Below are positions 7,402 through 15,182 of a DNA stretch of 64,000 bases, one piece after another. Position 1 is the stretch's first letter, and each line of letters opens with the position of its first letter. The notes beneath the pieces were generated by a model that had not been told where the DNA came from, searched no databases, and saw only the letters and a program-made list of their open reading frames with translations. Both the position numbers and the translations under genes were made by a program. Origin of the DNA: Paenibacillus alkaliterrae (GTDB lineage: Bacteria > Bacillota > Bacilli > Paenibacillales > Paenibacillaceae); NCBI RefSeq assembly GCF_021532375.1, contig NZ_JAKGAP010000031.1:1-64000 (forward strand), written 5' to 3'.

Positions 7402-8814
7402 TTAGTTAGTGATGTTTTTCCACTTGCCATTGACGAAAACAGCAAGCTGTCCGTCCAGAAGCACTGCGATATTCGCATTGCCGGATACGATCAATTCAGA
7501 AACGCTGTCGGATACGGTTTGAATGAGTGTGCTGGCACCAGTGATTCTGTTGATCCTGTAGATCGCGTTGGTGCTGTCACCTTCTGCAGTTAAGAGGTAA
7601 AGCTTGCTTCCGCCCTGAACGAGCTGGTACACATCCTTGTCAGCGAAGACAGTTATGCTAGTTTTGCCCGTGTTGTCTACGGAAACCAATTGGCCGACAC
7701 TTGCATCGTCTGCGCTTATGCTCACGTAGTTCACTTTGGAGCCGTCAGCCGCCAGCTTCAGAAACACTTTTTCGGTTGCATCCTTTGTAAGCTGGACCGG
7801 TTTGTTGCCTGCAACAGCAGAGTTATAGAAGTAAATTTGCGGCTCAGTGCCAGTCGCATCGATCACTACGTCATCAAGCTCAACGTCTTTGCTGCTGTCA
7901 GCCGTTACTTTCGGCTGCTTGAACACGTAGTATGCAAATTTCGTGCCGTCTGCCGATACTTCCAGGTTCGCTTTGTAATCGACTTTGTCCTCAAGCATTT
8001 TAGAGACAGTTCCGTCTGCCAGCTTCAGCTTCGCGATTACGGAGCTTTTTTCGCCTTGCAGGTAGAAGAGGGACGAGCCGTCCTGCGACCATTGCAGCTC
8101 GTTCTTGATCGAGCTGTCCGTGCTTACCTGCACCGATTTCTTCGTGCTCAAATCAATCGTGTAGACAGCGCCATTCGCATCGGAGTAGGCAACGCTCATG
8201 CCATCCGGGGAAACGATAAGGTCAGATGTATCGGATGAAGTGAGCAGAAGCTCGTATTTGCCGGTTGCAGCGTCAACCAAGTAATCTTCGCGCCCGGTTT
8301 CATTCGTATTCGATACAAGCAGCTTCGAGGAGTTGATCCATACCGCATGCTCTGCTCCTGCAAGAAGCTCGATTGTTGTGATGGATGCACTTTCCGCGTC
8401 CGCAGAATATGTTCCGCCCAAAGCCTTCACAAATGCTGCCGGTTCAATGAAAGTCGTGTAGCTTACTGCTTTTGCCGGGTGCTGAAGGGAGACGGCAACG
8501 CCGTTAACCGTAATTGTTTTCGAAGCAGCCTTTAGCTTCACTGTGTTTTGACCAAACTTAACGACAACGGTGCCGTCTTTGTTAATATGCAGCGTTGCGC
8601 CGATAGCGTTAACGATGTCACGAACCGAAGCAAGCGTTACGCTGGCGTCTGTGATGGTCCGAATGGCAACCGGATTCGCATTGACGACAAACGTCTTGCT
8701 GCCGATTTGAACAGCCTGCATTGCGGCAGCGGTTTGTGCCAATACGGGAGTGACGGCTGTTGCGCTTAAAGCTGCTGCGATCATGGAGATAACCATTGCT
8801 TTTTTCATTTGCAT
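7402..8814 (-). CDS. Secreted stalk-domain (copper amine oxidase N-terminal-like) protein with beta-propeller
   Basis: This 470-residue exported protein has a signal peptide ending near TPVLAQT. Residues about 30-150 form a copper-amine-oxidase N-terminal 'stalk' repeat (TLASVRDIVNAIGATLHIN, VKLKAASKTITVNG, FIEPAAFVKALGGTYSAD). Residues about 150-470 contain repeated TolB/WD-like blades (LIVSPDGMSVAYSD, LEVSADGTKFAYYV, LKLAADGSKVNYVS). Stalk domains are frequent in Paenibacillus cell-surface proteins; their role is poorly known. Being first in the pst operon, it may hold or present phosphate-scavenging components in the wall. That is inference. A ribosome site AAAGGTGA lies 9 bases before the ATG. 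Confidence 0.75.
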   Translation of the reverse strand: MQMKKAMVISMIAAALSATAVTPVLAQTAAAMQAVQIGSKTFVVNANPVAIRTITDASVTLASVRDIVNAIGATLHINKDGTVVVKFGQNTVKLKAASKTITVNGVAVSLQHPAKAVSYTTFIEPAAFVKALGGTYSADAESASITTIELLAGAEHAVWINSSKLLVSNTNETGREDYLVDAATGKYELLLTSSDTSDLIVSPDGMSVAYSDANGAVYTIDLSTKKSVQVSTDSSIKNELQWSQDGSSLFYLQGEKSSVIAKLKLADGTVSKMLEDKVDYKANLEVSADGTKFAYYVFKQPKVTADSSKDVELDDVVIDATGTEPQIYFYNSAVAGNKPVQLTKDATEKVFLKLAADGSKVNYVSISADDASVGQLVSVDNTGKTSITVFADKDVYQLVQGGSKLYLLTAEGDSTNAIYRINRITGASTLIQTVSDSVSELIVSGNANIAVLLDGQLAVFVNGKWKNITN

Positions 8815-9673
8815 GGAATGGGGTCACCTTTCTCATATCGAATATTTTTTTAAAAACCGAATGTCCGACGGCCTCTGTCGGTATGTATGTAGGCTTTATC
8901 CCTCCCAGGCAGTGTTTGTTCGGAACGTTTCGTGCTTGTTCGATCATTTACTATCAAATAATAACAACCTTTTATTATCCTATTATTTAGAAATTGCAAT
9001 GAATTTGTAAATGTTAGGCATGGTAGAAGGTGGAATCAATTGATTTTAGCTTCCTTTTACAATAGAAATTTCCCTAACGAATGGACTACTTTTTTAAAAT
9101 GGATTTTGGAGACTGTCGATTAAGAACCAAAGGTGTTGGGTGAGGCTATCTAGCGGTAATTTGTGGTCTATTGTGTACCGCCGGCCATCAAACCGACCTC
9201 AAACACGCCATGACCTACTGCTCTGAATTAGAGCTAGAAACTAGCTCTATTTCATCCAAACTAACCAAAAATTGAAAATATAGAGCTAGAAATTAGCTCA
9301 ATTGGGCACTGCCGGGGTAGCGAACAGCTCTCATCCAAAAAGACTGATTACTCGCTCTATTGCAGCCTGTAACGGAGAACGGAGAAATCGAGGAAATAGC
9401 GTACGATTTATGCATGTTCGACTGTCTCAAAATACAGCCATGCTGCAACCTTTTTTGGCGCGTAGACGTTCTAAGGATAGAAAGCAACGAACAAGAAGAA
9501 TAGGTGGACGACCATGAAGAAACGATGGAGAACGGCCATGGCAGCTATCGTCGTGTAAGTGAAGATTGAAGCGCTGCAGGAGAAGGGGATCATAAGAGGG
9601 GCTAAGCTTTATTGAAGCACATCAAGACAATACCGTCATGGAGCCGGAGTCAAACAGCTAATAAAAAAATCAG
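8815..9673. other. Long intergenic region: pst operon control region plus unassigned sequence
   Basis: The part nearest the operon (8970-9011, minus strand) has loosely spaced TTTACA, ATTGCA and TAAATA at 11-base steps, weakly like a PhoP box. 9229-9300 holds two palindromic repeats. 9514-9558 encodes a 14-codon start (MKKRWRTAMAAIVV) that looks like the beginning of a signal peptide, then a stop; the following codons give EALQEKGIIRG. This may be a decayed secreted-protein gene. I see no intact gene. Confidence 0.5.
9229..9300. repeat. Two copies of a palindromic AGAGCTAG repeat, 52 bases apart
   Basis: The first copy is TAGAGCTAGAAACTAGCTCT and the second TAGAGCTAGAAATTAGCTCA. Each is an inverted repeat around an AAA centre. 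A degenerate third trace (TACTCGCTCTATTG) follows about 50 bases on. Confidence 0.7.
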
Positions 9674-9720
9674 AAAGTAGTTGAGCAGAGTGCTGAAAGC
9701 CTCATCAACTACTTTTTATT
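9674..9720 (-). terminator. Bidirectional-looking terminator after the PIN toxin gene
   Basis: Arms AGTAGTTGA / TCAACTACT are separated by 17 bases. A T-rich run is present on both sides (TTTTTATT on plus, TTTTTTTATT further out on minus). It ends the toxin-antitoxin operon. Confidence 0.75.
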
Positions 9721-10111
9721 ATGGGCGAATCAGGATGATTTCCACACCGAAGTCGGTCTCTATCCAAGCGCGATCAGCAGTTAACACAGGACATGCTAAA
9801 TGTTTGCCTAACGTCAAACAAGCCAAGTCTCCCAAGGATAGGCCAAAAGGTTTGGCTACAGCCCTCATCAAGCCGATTTGAACGGCTAAAGATGCATTCA
9901 AATCAAACACTTGAATTCCGAGCAACTGTAGCAATGGCATTAATTGATCGGATGACAACCCGATATGTTGAGTTTTCCCGATTACTTCCGCTAAGTTAAC
10001 AGCAGATAGAACTGTCAGATTGTGCATATGTTGAGAAACCGCATCATGTCCAGGTTCTTTGTATAACAATGCCAAAAGGGCGGATGCATCAAGAACAACC
10101 GTTTTAATCAT
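9719..10111 (-). CDS. PIN-domain toxin (VapC-like ribonuclease)
   Basis: A 130-residue PIN-fold RNase. The acidic Mg-binding residues sit in VVLDASALLALLYKEPG (first Asp), NLAEVIGK (Glu), LSLGDLACLTLG (Asp) and VLTADRAWIE (Asp). VapC toxins cut tRNA or rRNA when freed from their antitoxin. The start at MIKTVVLD was preferred over a Met nine codons upstream: its ATG overlaps the antitoxin stop in ATGATTAA and a GAAAGGAAC ribosome site is correctly placed. It is translationally coupled to an AbrB-type antitoxin gene. Confidence 0.85.
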   Translation of the reverse strand: MIKTVVLDASALLALLYKEPGHDAVSQHMHNLTVLSAVNLAEVIGKTQHIGLSSDQLMPLLQLLGIQVFDLNASLAVQIGLMRAVAKPFGLSLGDLACLTLGKHLACPVLTADRAWIETDFGVEIILIRP

Positions 10112-10352
10112 GATCGGATTGTTCCTTTCGTTCTGCAATGAGTTCTTCTGAAAGGATCCGACCGTCGACTGCGTATCCTGCTAATTGTTCCTGAACATAT
10201 TCGATTGCTTGTGTTCGAGTCATTAGTATCATTTTTCCCTTTTCAAGATGCAAAAGCAACTCGTCACCCACTTTAATGCCGAGAGCTTTCCGAAATTCAG
10301 ACGGGATGACAATTCGGCCGCCTTCTCCAAGCTTAATCGGAGTTTGTTCCAT
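10104..10352 (-). CDS. AbrB/SpoVT-type antitoxin of the PIN toxin
   Basis: An 82-residue protein with an N-terminal swapped-hairpin DNA-binding domain (KLGEGGRIVIPSEFRKALGI then VGDELLLHLEKGKMIL). It has an acidic C-terminal tail (LSEELIAERKEQSDHD) suited to binding the toxin. Such proteins bind their own promoter and neutralise the partner toxin. A TAAGGAGG site precedes the ATG. It overlaps the toxin gene by eight bases, the normal order for this class. Confidence 0.85.
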   Translation of the reverse strand: MEQTPIKLGEGGRIVIPSEFRKALGIKVGDELLLHLEKGKMILMTRTQAIEYVQEQLAGYAVDGRILSEELIAERKEQSDHD

Positions 10353-10457
10353 ATTCCATGCCTCCTTATTAAGTGACAGAAATTATAATATGTGGCATTT
10401 CAATTATACAATGACATCAATTTGTTTTCAATGGCATGGAATCCGGATTGTTCCAAT

Positions 10458-10922
10458 TTATTCGGTGGCGTAGAAACCATAAAGCTCCCGCACGATTTTG
10501 CCAATCTCAAGCTTCAAGCTTTGAGGCTCCAGGACGCGGACGGTCGAAGTATAGGATAACAACAATGCCGGCAAATATTTCATCATTACCTCTTCATCTA
10601 TACTAAGCCCAAGCGTTTGGCCGTCGCGCTTTACTACGCAGTTCCGCAAATACCAATGGCCGGAAAGCCGCTTCAGACTATCTGCTGTTCCCTCAATAAG
10701 CACGAAGCAGGCTTCATCGCCGCTGGTTTCTTGTACGGCAGTAACTTGTTCAAAATAAGTCTTTACGGAAAAGTCCGGCGGAACATGGAATGTGCGCCCG
10801 GTTTCGACAAGCTGCTGCATACGATCGACGCGAAATGTTCGTACAGCCTGTCTCCTGTGACAATACGCAGCGATATACCATTTATTCGACCGGTACGCTA
10901 ATCCATAAAGATCCAGCTCCCG
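10458..10922 (-). pseudogene. C-terminal WYL-domain fragment of a YafY-type regulator
   Basis: The open frame reads ELDLYGLAYRSNKWYIAAYC, then RQAVRTFRVDRM, then the WYL C-terminal extension (IDEEVMMKYLPALLLSYTST, IGKIVRELYGFYATE). WYL proteins are HTH transcription factors that sense ligands through this domain. The HTH half and about the first half of the protein are missing. A TAG lies one codon before the visible homology and a terminator abuts it. No start codon or ribosome site is evident, so it is a truncated relic. Confidence 0.75.
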
Positions 10923-10924
10923 CT

Positions 10925-10961
10925 AAAAAAAGGTTGATGCCTGAATGACAGACATCAACCT
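10925..10961 (-). terminator. Terminator after the 5'-3' exonuclease gene
   Basis: Arms GGTTGATG / CATCAACC with a 13-base loop, followed by seven T on the minus strand. Confidence 0.85.
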
Positions 10962-10984
10962 TCAATATGGAGATTAAATTTTCA

Positions 10985-11849
10985 CTAGCCGATTAAGGAA
11001 ACCAAGCTCTTAAACTCCAATTCCTCAAACTTCCGCAGCACGCTGTCGCGGTTATATGCCCAGCAGCAGCCGGCCAGCTCGGCGGCCACAGGAGCGTCGC
11101 AGCATCGTTGCCAAATCGCGGGATAGATGGAGCATCTCGAGATCGGCCTCGATTTTCGCGCGAACCGTTTTGGATATGGCATCGAGGTTAGCCAGCAAGC
11201 TATCGATCGAGCCATGCTCCTGTATGAGCTTATGCGCCGTTTTCTCGCCGATTCCTTTGACGCCGGGATAGTTGTCGCTCGTGTCGCCCATCAGTCCTTT
11301 TAGGTCGATAATTTGTGCGGGCGTCAGCTGACGTTCCTCCATTAGGCTCGCGGGCGTATAGACCATGTAATTGCCGATCCCCTTCTTCATAATCGCAACC
11401 GATACGCGGTCATCGACGAGCTGAAGCATGTCATGATCGCCGGTTACGACGAAGATTTGGGCCTGGCTCTTGAGCGCTGCTGCCAACGTGCCGATGCAAT
11501 CATCGGCCTCGAAACCCTCAATGCCGATATTCGGCACGTCAAAGCTGGCAACGACCTCCTTCACCAGATCGAACTGGGGAATTAAATCCTCAGGGGCCGC
11601 CGGCCTGTTCGATTTGTAGCCGTCATATTGCGCGGTACGAAACGTCTTGCTTCCCATATCCCAGCAGCATGCCACATGAGTGGGATTAAAGGTATTGACC
11701 GCGTCCATAAAATAACGAACAAAGCCGTGTACTGCATTTACCGGTAATCCTGCGCTCGTTTTACGAACGCTGCCGCCGAATGACGTAGCAAAATACGCGC
11801 GAAACAAAATAGCCATTCCGTCTACCAACAGCAATCGCTGTTCATTCAT
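10985..11849 (-). pseudogene. 5'-3' exonuclease (PolA N-domain type), frameshifted near the C-terminus
   Basis: This homologue of the free-standing 5'-3' exonuclease/flap nuclease (B. subtilis YpcP, E. coli ExoIX) trims RNA primers and flaps. Visible motifs are LLVDGMAILFRAYFA (first Asp), GFEADDCIGTLA, FVVTGDHDMLQLV and LMGDTSDNYPGVKGIGEKTA (helix-hairpin-helix). The frame is open for 265 codons, but from about 11100 homology continues one base out of phase (CDAPVAAELAGC, FEELEFKSLVSLIG). One extra base there explains it. The catalytic domain is complete, so the protein could still work with an altered tail. A sequencing error is equally possible. Confidence 0.8.
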
Positions 11850-11888
11850 CCCTTCAGGCTCCCTTCAAACTCTCTAAAACATATTCTA

Positions 11889-13097
11889 TCATTTATTGCC
11901 ACGAATGAAGCATCCAATTCTTCTCGCCGCTTCCTTCAGACGATCTTCGCTCTCTACAAGTGCAATTCGCACGTAACCTTCGCCCTCTGAGCCGAACGCC
12001 TCTCCCGGCACTACGACCACGCCGGTTTTCTTCAGCATTTCCTGGGAAATTCGTCTTGAGCTCCATGGTTCATCAAGCGACCATTGCATCGGCGGAAGCT
12101 GCGCCCATACGAACATCGTCGCTTTCGGCGCGGCAACCGACCAGCCCTCTGCTTGAAGCGCCTCGATAAGCGTATTTCGCCGCAGCTCGTAAAGCTTGCC
12201 CGCTTTCGGAGCATTCGGACTTTCCATCGCTTCCTTCAGAGCAAAGATTCCCGCCTCTTGAACGGGATCGAATACGCCGTAATCGATATTGGCCTTCAGC
12301 TCGCGCAGCGCGCCGACGGCCTCCCGATTGCCCGCCAAGAAGCCGATCCGGCAGCCTGCCATATTAAAGCTTTTGGATAACGAATGAAACTCGACCGCCT
12401 GGTCAATGGCCCCTGGAATTTGCAAAATGCTCGGCGGCTCGCAGCCGTCGAAGCCCATCTCGGAATAAGCTAAATCATGCACAACAAGCACATGATGACG
12501 CCGCGCCTTATCCAGCAGACGCTCAAAAAATGCGAGGTCAGCGACGGCGGATATCGGATTGTTTGGATAATTGAGCAAAATAAATGACGCTCGGTCCCAT
12601 TCCTCATCGGGAACGGCATCCAAATCCGGCATAAAGCCATTTTCTTCGCGCAGAGGCATAAGCACGCATTCTACGCCTGCAAGCGCTAAAGATGCCGAAT
12701 AGATCGGATAACCCGGATTAGGGAGCAAGGCCATGTCCCCGGGATCGCACAGCGACATCGCCAGATGCGCAAGGCCATCCTGCGACCCGAGCAGCGTAAC
12801 GATCTCGTCCGCCGGATCAAGCCCGACGCCGAATCGATGCCTCATCCAATCGGCCGCGCTTTGCCGGAAGGGCAGCCCGCTCTTTGTTGCCGGATAGGCG
12901 TACATATCGGTACGAAGCGCCGCTTCGCTAAGCGCTTGCCGCACGGCAGGAGAAGGCGGCTGATCCGGACTTCCGATTCCGAGATCGATGATATCGAGTC
13001 CGCTCGCCGCGGCCTCCATTTTCCAGACAGCTACTTCGGCAAATATAGATGATCCAAGCTGCGACAGCCTCGCGGATCTCCATTTCGGTTGCGACAT
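11889..13097 (-). CDS. Class I/II pyridoxal-phosphate aminotransferase
   Basis: A 402-residue fold-type I aminotransferase. Motifs are DLGIGSPDQPP near the start, YPATKSGLPFR, ILLNYPNNPISAVA (Asn/Pro PLP-contact strand), HDLAYSEMGFDG (Asp/Tyr) and EFHSLSKSFNMAGCRIGF with the Schiff-base Lys. VRIALVESEDRLKEAARRIG, with the substrate Arg, closes it. The sequence is near LL-diaminopimelate or alanine-type aminotransferases; the amino acid it uses cannot be read from here. The start was taken at MSQPKW, where AAGGGTGAG lies 7 bases upstream. That site includes the stop of the ArsC-like gene, so the two genes are coupled. Confidence 0.85.
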   Translation of the reverse strand: MSQPKWRSARLSQLGSSIFAEVAVWKMEAAASGLDIIDLGIGSPDQPPSPAVRQALSEAALRTDMYAYPATKSGLPFRQSAADWMRHRFGVGLDPADEIVTLLGSQDGLAHLAMSLCDPGDMALLPNPGYPIYSASLALAGVECVLMPLREENGFMPDLDAVPDEEWDRASFILLNYPNNPISAVADLAFFERLLDKARRHHVLVVHDLAYSEMGFDGCEPPSILQIPGAIDQAVEFHSLSKSFNMAGCRIGFLAGNREAVGALRELKANIDYGVFDPVQEAGIFALKEAMESPNAPKAGKLYELRRNTLIEALQAEGWSVAAPKATMFVWAQLPPMQWSLDEPWSSRRISQEMLKKTGVVVVPGEAFGSEGEGYVRIALVESEDRLKEAARRIGCFIRGNK

Positions 13098-13105
13098 TTG
13101 CCCAC

Positions 13106-13486
13106 TCACCCTTTTCCGTTGTTCCAAACTTGTTCATACTGCTCTTCCTTGTACCCTACGGTTATCTTCATGCCGTCCGTTACGATTGGTCGCTTAATGA
13201 GCATACCGTTCGAGGCAAGCAGCGCATATTTTTCATCCTCAGACATCGTGGCCAGCTTATCCTTCAAGCCAAGCTCCTTGTACACTTCGCCGGAAGTGTT
13301 AAAAAACTTCTTCAGCTCCAGTCCGCTGTTCGCTACCCATTCCTTCAGCTCGCCGGCTGTCGGCGTTTGTTCTACGATATTCCTCGAAATAACCTCATAC
13401 CCTTTGCCTTGCAATGATTTAACGGCCGCTCTGCATGTACCGCATTTCGGATATTGTATAATCGTTAATTGATTTTGTCTGTTCAT
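13106..13486 (-). CDS. ArsC/Spx-family thioredoxin-fold protein (YffB/YusI type)
   Basis: A 126-residue protein with IIQYPKCGTCRAAVKSLQGK at the start. The CxxC and following helix are typical of the arsenate reductase/Spx family. Later it has NTSGEVYKELGLKDKL and NGMLIKRPIVTDG, the conserved phosphate-loop and RP segment. Members of the YusI/YffB branch are glutathione- or thiol-related and their substrate is unclear, so arsenate reduction should not be assumed. It is the first gene of a two-gene unit with the aminotransferase. Confidence 0.85.
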   Translation of the reverse strand: MNRQNQLTIIQYPKCGTCRAAVKSLQGKGYEVISRNIVEQTPTAGELKEWVANSGLELKKFFNTSGEVYKELGLKDKLATMSEDEKYALLASNGMLIKRPIVTDGMKITVGYKEEQYEQVWNNGKG

Positions 13487-13535
13487 AGCTGCGAATCCTC
13501 CTAATTCCCTTCATAATTATGAAGGTTTATTCCAA

Positions 13536-14510
13536 TTACGGTTTCGCCTTATTCTGCGCAAGGATCTGCTCCAGTCGTTCAAGCTCAGGAGGAAGAGGCG
13601 CCTGCCACTCCATCCATGATTTCGTAATCGGATGCCTAAAGCCGAGCGTTTCGGCATGCAGCGCCTGTCTGCCGACAGCATTCTCCCAATCGTTGATTGC
13701 CCCGTCCTTCGGCCCATACATTTTATCGCCGATGAGCGGACAACCGATATGCTGCATATGCACGCGTATTTGATGCGTTCTTCCAGTCTCCAGCTTCAGC
13801 CTGACGGCTGCCGCGGCAGGCTTCTCTCCCTCGGCCCGGAAACGCTTTGCGGTTTCGTAATGCGTAACCGATGGATAGCCTTCCGGCGTTACGATTCGAA
13901 TATGAGGCTCGTCCGGATTACGGTCAATCGGTGCATCGACCGTTCCTTTAATCGGCTCGGGACAACCATACACATAAGCCCGATATAACTTCAAGAAACC
14001 GTTCGCTTGCATTTGCCCGGATAATTGCTGATGCACATAAGAGGTTTTCGCAATGGCGACAAGGCCGGACGTTTCTTCATCCAGACGATGAACAGGTCTG
14101 AATCGAACCCGCTCTCCACGCTCCTGCCAATGATAGACGACGCCATTCGCCATCGTGCCTGTATAGTGACCATGGGTCGGATGCACGATCATACCCGCCG
14201 GTTTATTCACGATAAGCAAATCCTCATCCTCGAATACGATTTGAATCGGAATAGGCTGCGGCAAAATATCTCCAGACACTTCCCGCTCCATCCGGACGCG
14301 AATGATATCGCCTTGCACGACTGGCGCTGTCGTATAAGCACGTTTCTCATTGACCGTGAGACCATGCTCTGTTAGCTTAACCTGCGAAAGCAGCTTTCGC
14401 GATACGCCTAACTGCCGCTCAAGCACCGTCCGTACCGTCTTACCATGCTCCGCTTCGGTAACGACGGCCACTAACGGTTTATAATAAAATTGATCTAGCG
14501 ATTCCATCAT
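13536..14510 (-). CDS. RluA-family pseudouridine synthase
   Basis: A 324-residue RNA pseudouridine synthase. An N-terminal S4-like RNA-binding region (VRTVLERQLGVSRKLLSQV, VKLTEHGLTVNEKRAY) precedes the catalytic domain. The catalytic Asp is in FRPVHRLDEETSGLVAIAKT, and VRLKLETGRTHQIRVHMQHI with PLIGDKMYG closes the active site. RluD-type members modify 23S rRNA. Which uridine is targeted cannot be told. It overlaps the cobalamin adenosyltransferase gene by four bases. Confidence 0.9.
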   Translation of the reverse strand: MMESLDQFYYKPLVAVVTEAEHGKTVRTVLERQLGVSRKLLSQVKLTEHGLTVNEKRAYTTAPVVQGDIIRVRMEREVSGDILPQPIPIQIVFEDEDLLIVNKPAGMIVHPTHGHYTGTMANGVVYHWQERGERVRFRPVHRLDEETSGLVAIAKTSYVHQQLSGQMQANGFLKLYRAYVYGCPEPIKGTVDAPIDRNPDEPHIRIVTPEGYPSVTHYETAKRFRAEGEKPAAAAVRLKLETGRTHQIRVHMQHIGCPLIGDKMYGPKDGAINDWENAVGRQALHAETLGFRHPITKSWMEWQAPLPPELERLEQILAQNKAKP

Positions 14511-15079
14511 TTTTTCGGCTTCCGGAACACTTCCGCGCTCCGGACATACTCGGTATCGGGCACTCCGAGCTTCGCGTTCGCGACTCTCGCAGCCGCGAAG
14601 AAAAAGTCCGACAGGCGGTTTAGATAGGTCAGAACCTCACCGTTAATCTCTTGCCCGGCCGCCAAAGTCACGACGCGGCGTTCCGCGCGGCGGCAAACCG
14701 TTCTGCATACGTGCAGCAGCGCTGCTACCGAGCTTCCGCCTGGTAAAATAAATCTCGTAATTTCCGGCGCTTCCGCAATATATTGATCAATCCAGCCTTC
14801 TAATCGCACGGCCGGCTCCGCCGATATTTTCAAGGGAGCGCCTTCCTTGGCATAGGCAAGATCCGAGCCGCAATCAAACAGCTCCTGCTGGATATCGACC
14901 AGCCAGCCTGCCATTTCCGCCAGCTCCCCGTGTTTCGCCGCCTCGGCGGCCGCTTGGCCGACAAAGCAATTCAGCTCATCGATCGTACCATAGGCTTCCA
15001 CGCGAATATCGTCCTTCCGAACACGCCCGCCTATAAGCGATGTCTGACCTTTATCTCCCGTTCTCGTATATAATCTCAT
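14507..15079 (-). CDS. pduO: ATP:cob(I)alamin adenosyltransferase, PduO type
   Basis: A 190-residue trimeric adenosyltransferase that makes adenosylcobalamin from cob(I)alamin and ATP. Conserved features are MRLYTRTGDKGQTSLIGG (ATP loop), EAYGTIDELNCFVG, FDCGSDLA, FILPGGSSVAALLHVCRTVC and RRAERRVV, plus YLNRLSDFFFAAAR near the end. The start at MRLYTR is supported by GAGGAGCTAAGG upstream; a longer version starting at MHKC has no site. It is the first gene of a pair with the pseudouridine synthase. Confidence 0.92.
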   Translation of the reverse strand: MRLYTRTGDKGQTSLIGGRVRKDDIRVEAYGTIDELNCFVGQAAAEAAKHGELAEMAGWLVDIQQELFDCGSDLAYAKEGAPLKISAEPAVRLEGWIDQYIAEAPEITRFILPGGSSVAALLHVCRTVCRRAERRVVTLAAGQEINGEVLTYLNRLSDFFFAAARVANAKLGVPDTEYVRSAEVFRKPKK

Positions 15080-15120
15080 ATTCCTTAGCTCCTCTCGGTC
15101 ATCCGATTGATTGCATTTAT

Positions 15121-15157
15121 GCAAACAGCAGGCCGGATTTGCTCCTGACCTGCTGTT
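15121..15157 (-). terminator. Hairpin after alaT
   Basis: Arms AACAGCAGG / CCTGCTGTT with an 18-base spacer sit between alaT and the adenosyltransferase gene. There is no clear T run, so it may be only a weak terminator. Confidence 0.4.
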
Positions 15158-15182
15158 CGATACGTGTAAGCATCATCCATTC

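Noticed and set aside
9514-9660. Possible small secreted or SLH-type protein on the plus strand
   Set aside because: The signal-peptide-like start is followed by a stop after 14 codons and further stops; homology is too thin to name.
13106-13486. Calling the ArsC-like protein an arsenate reductase
   Set aside because: It belongs to the YusI/YffB branch, and no arsenic genes (arsR, arsB, acr3) are nearby.
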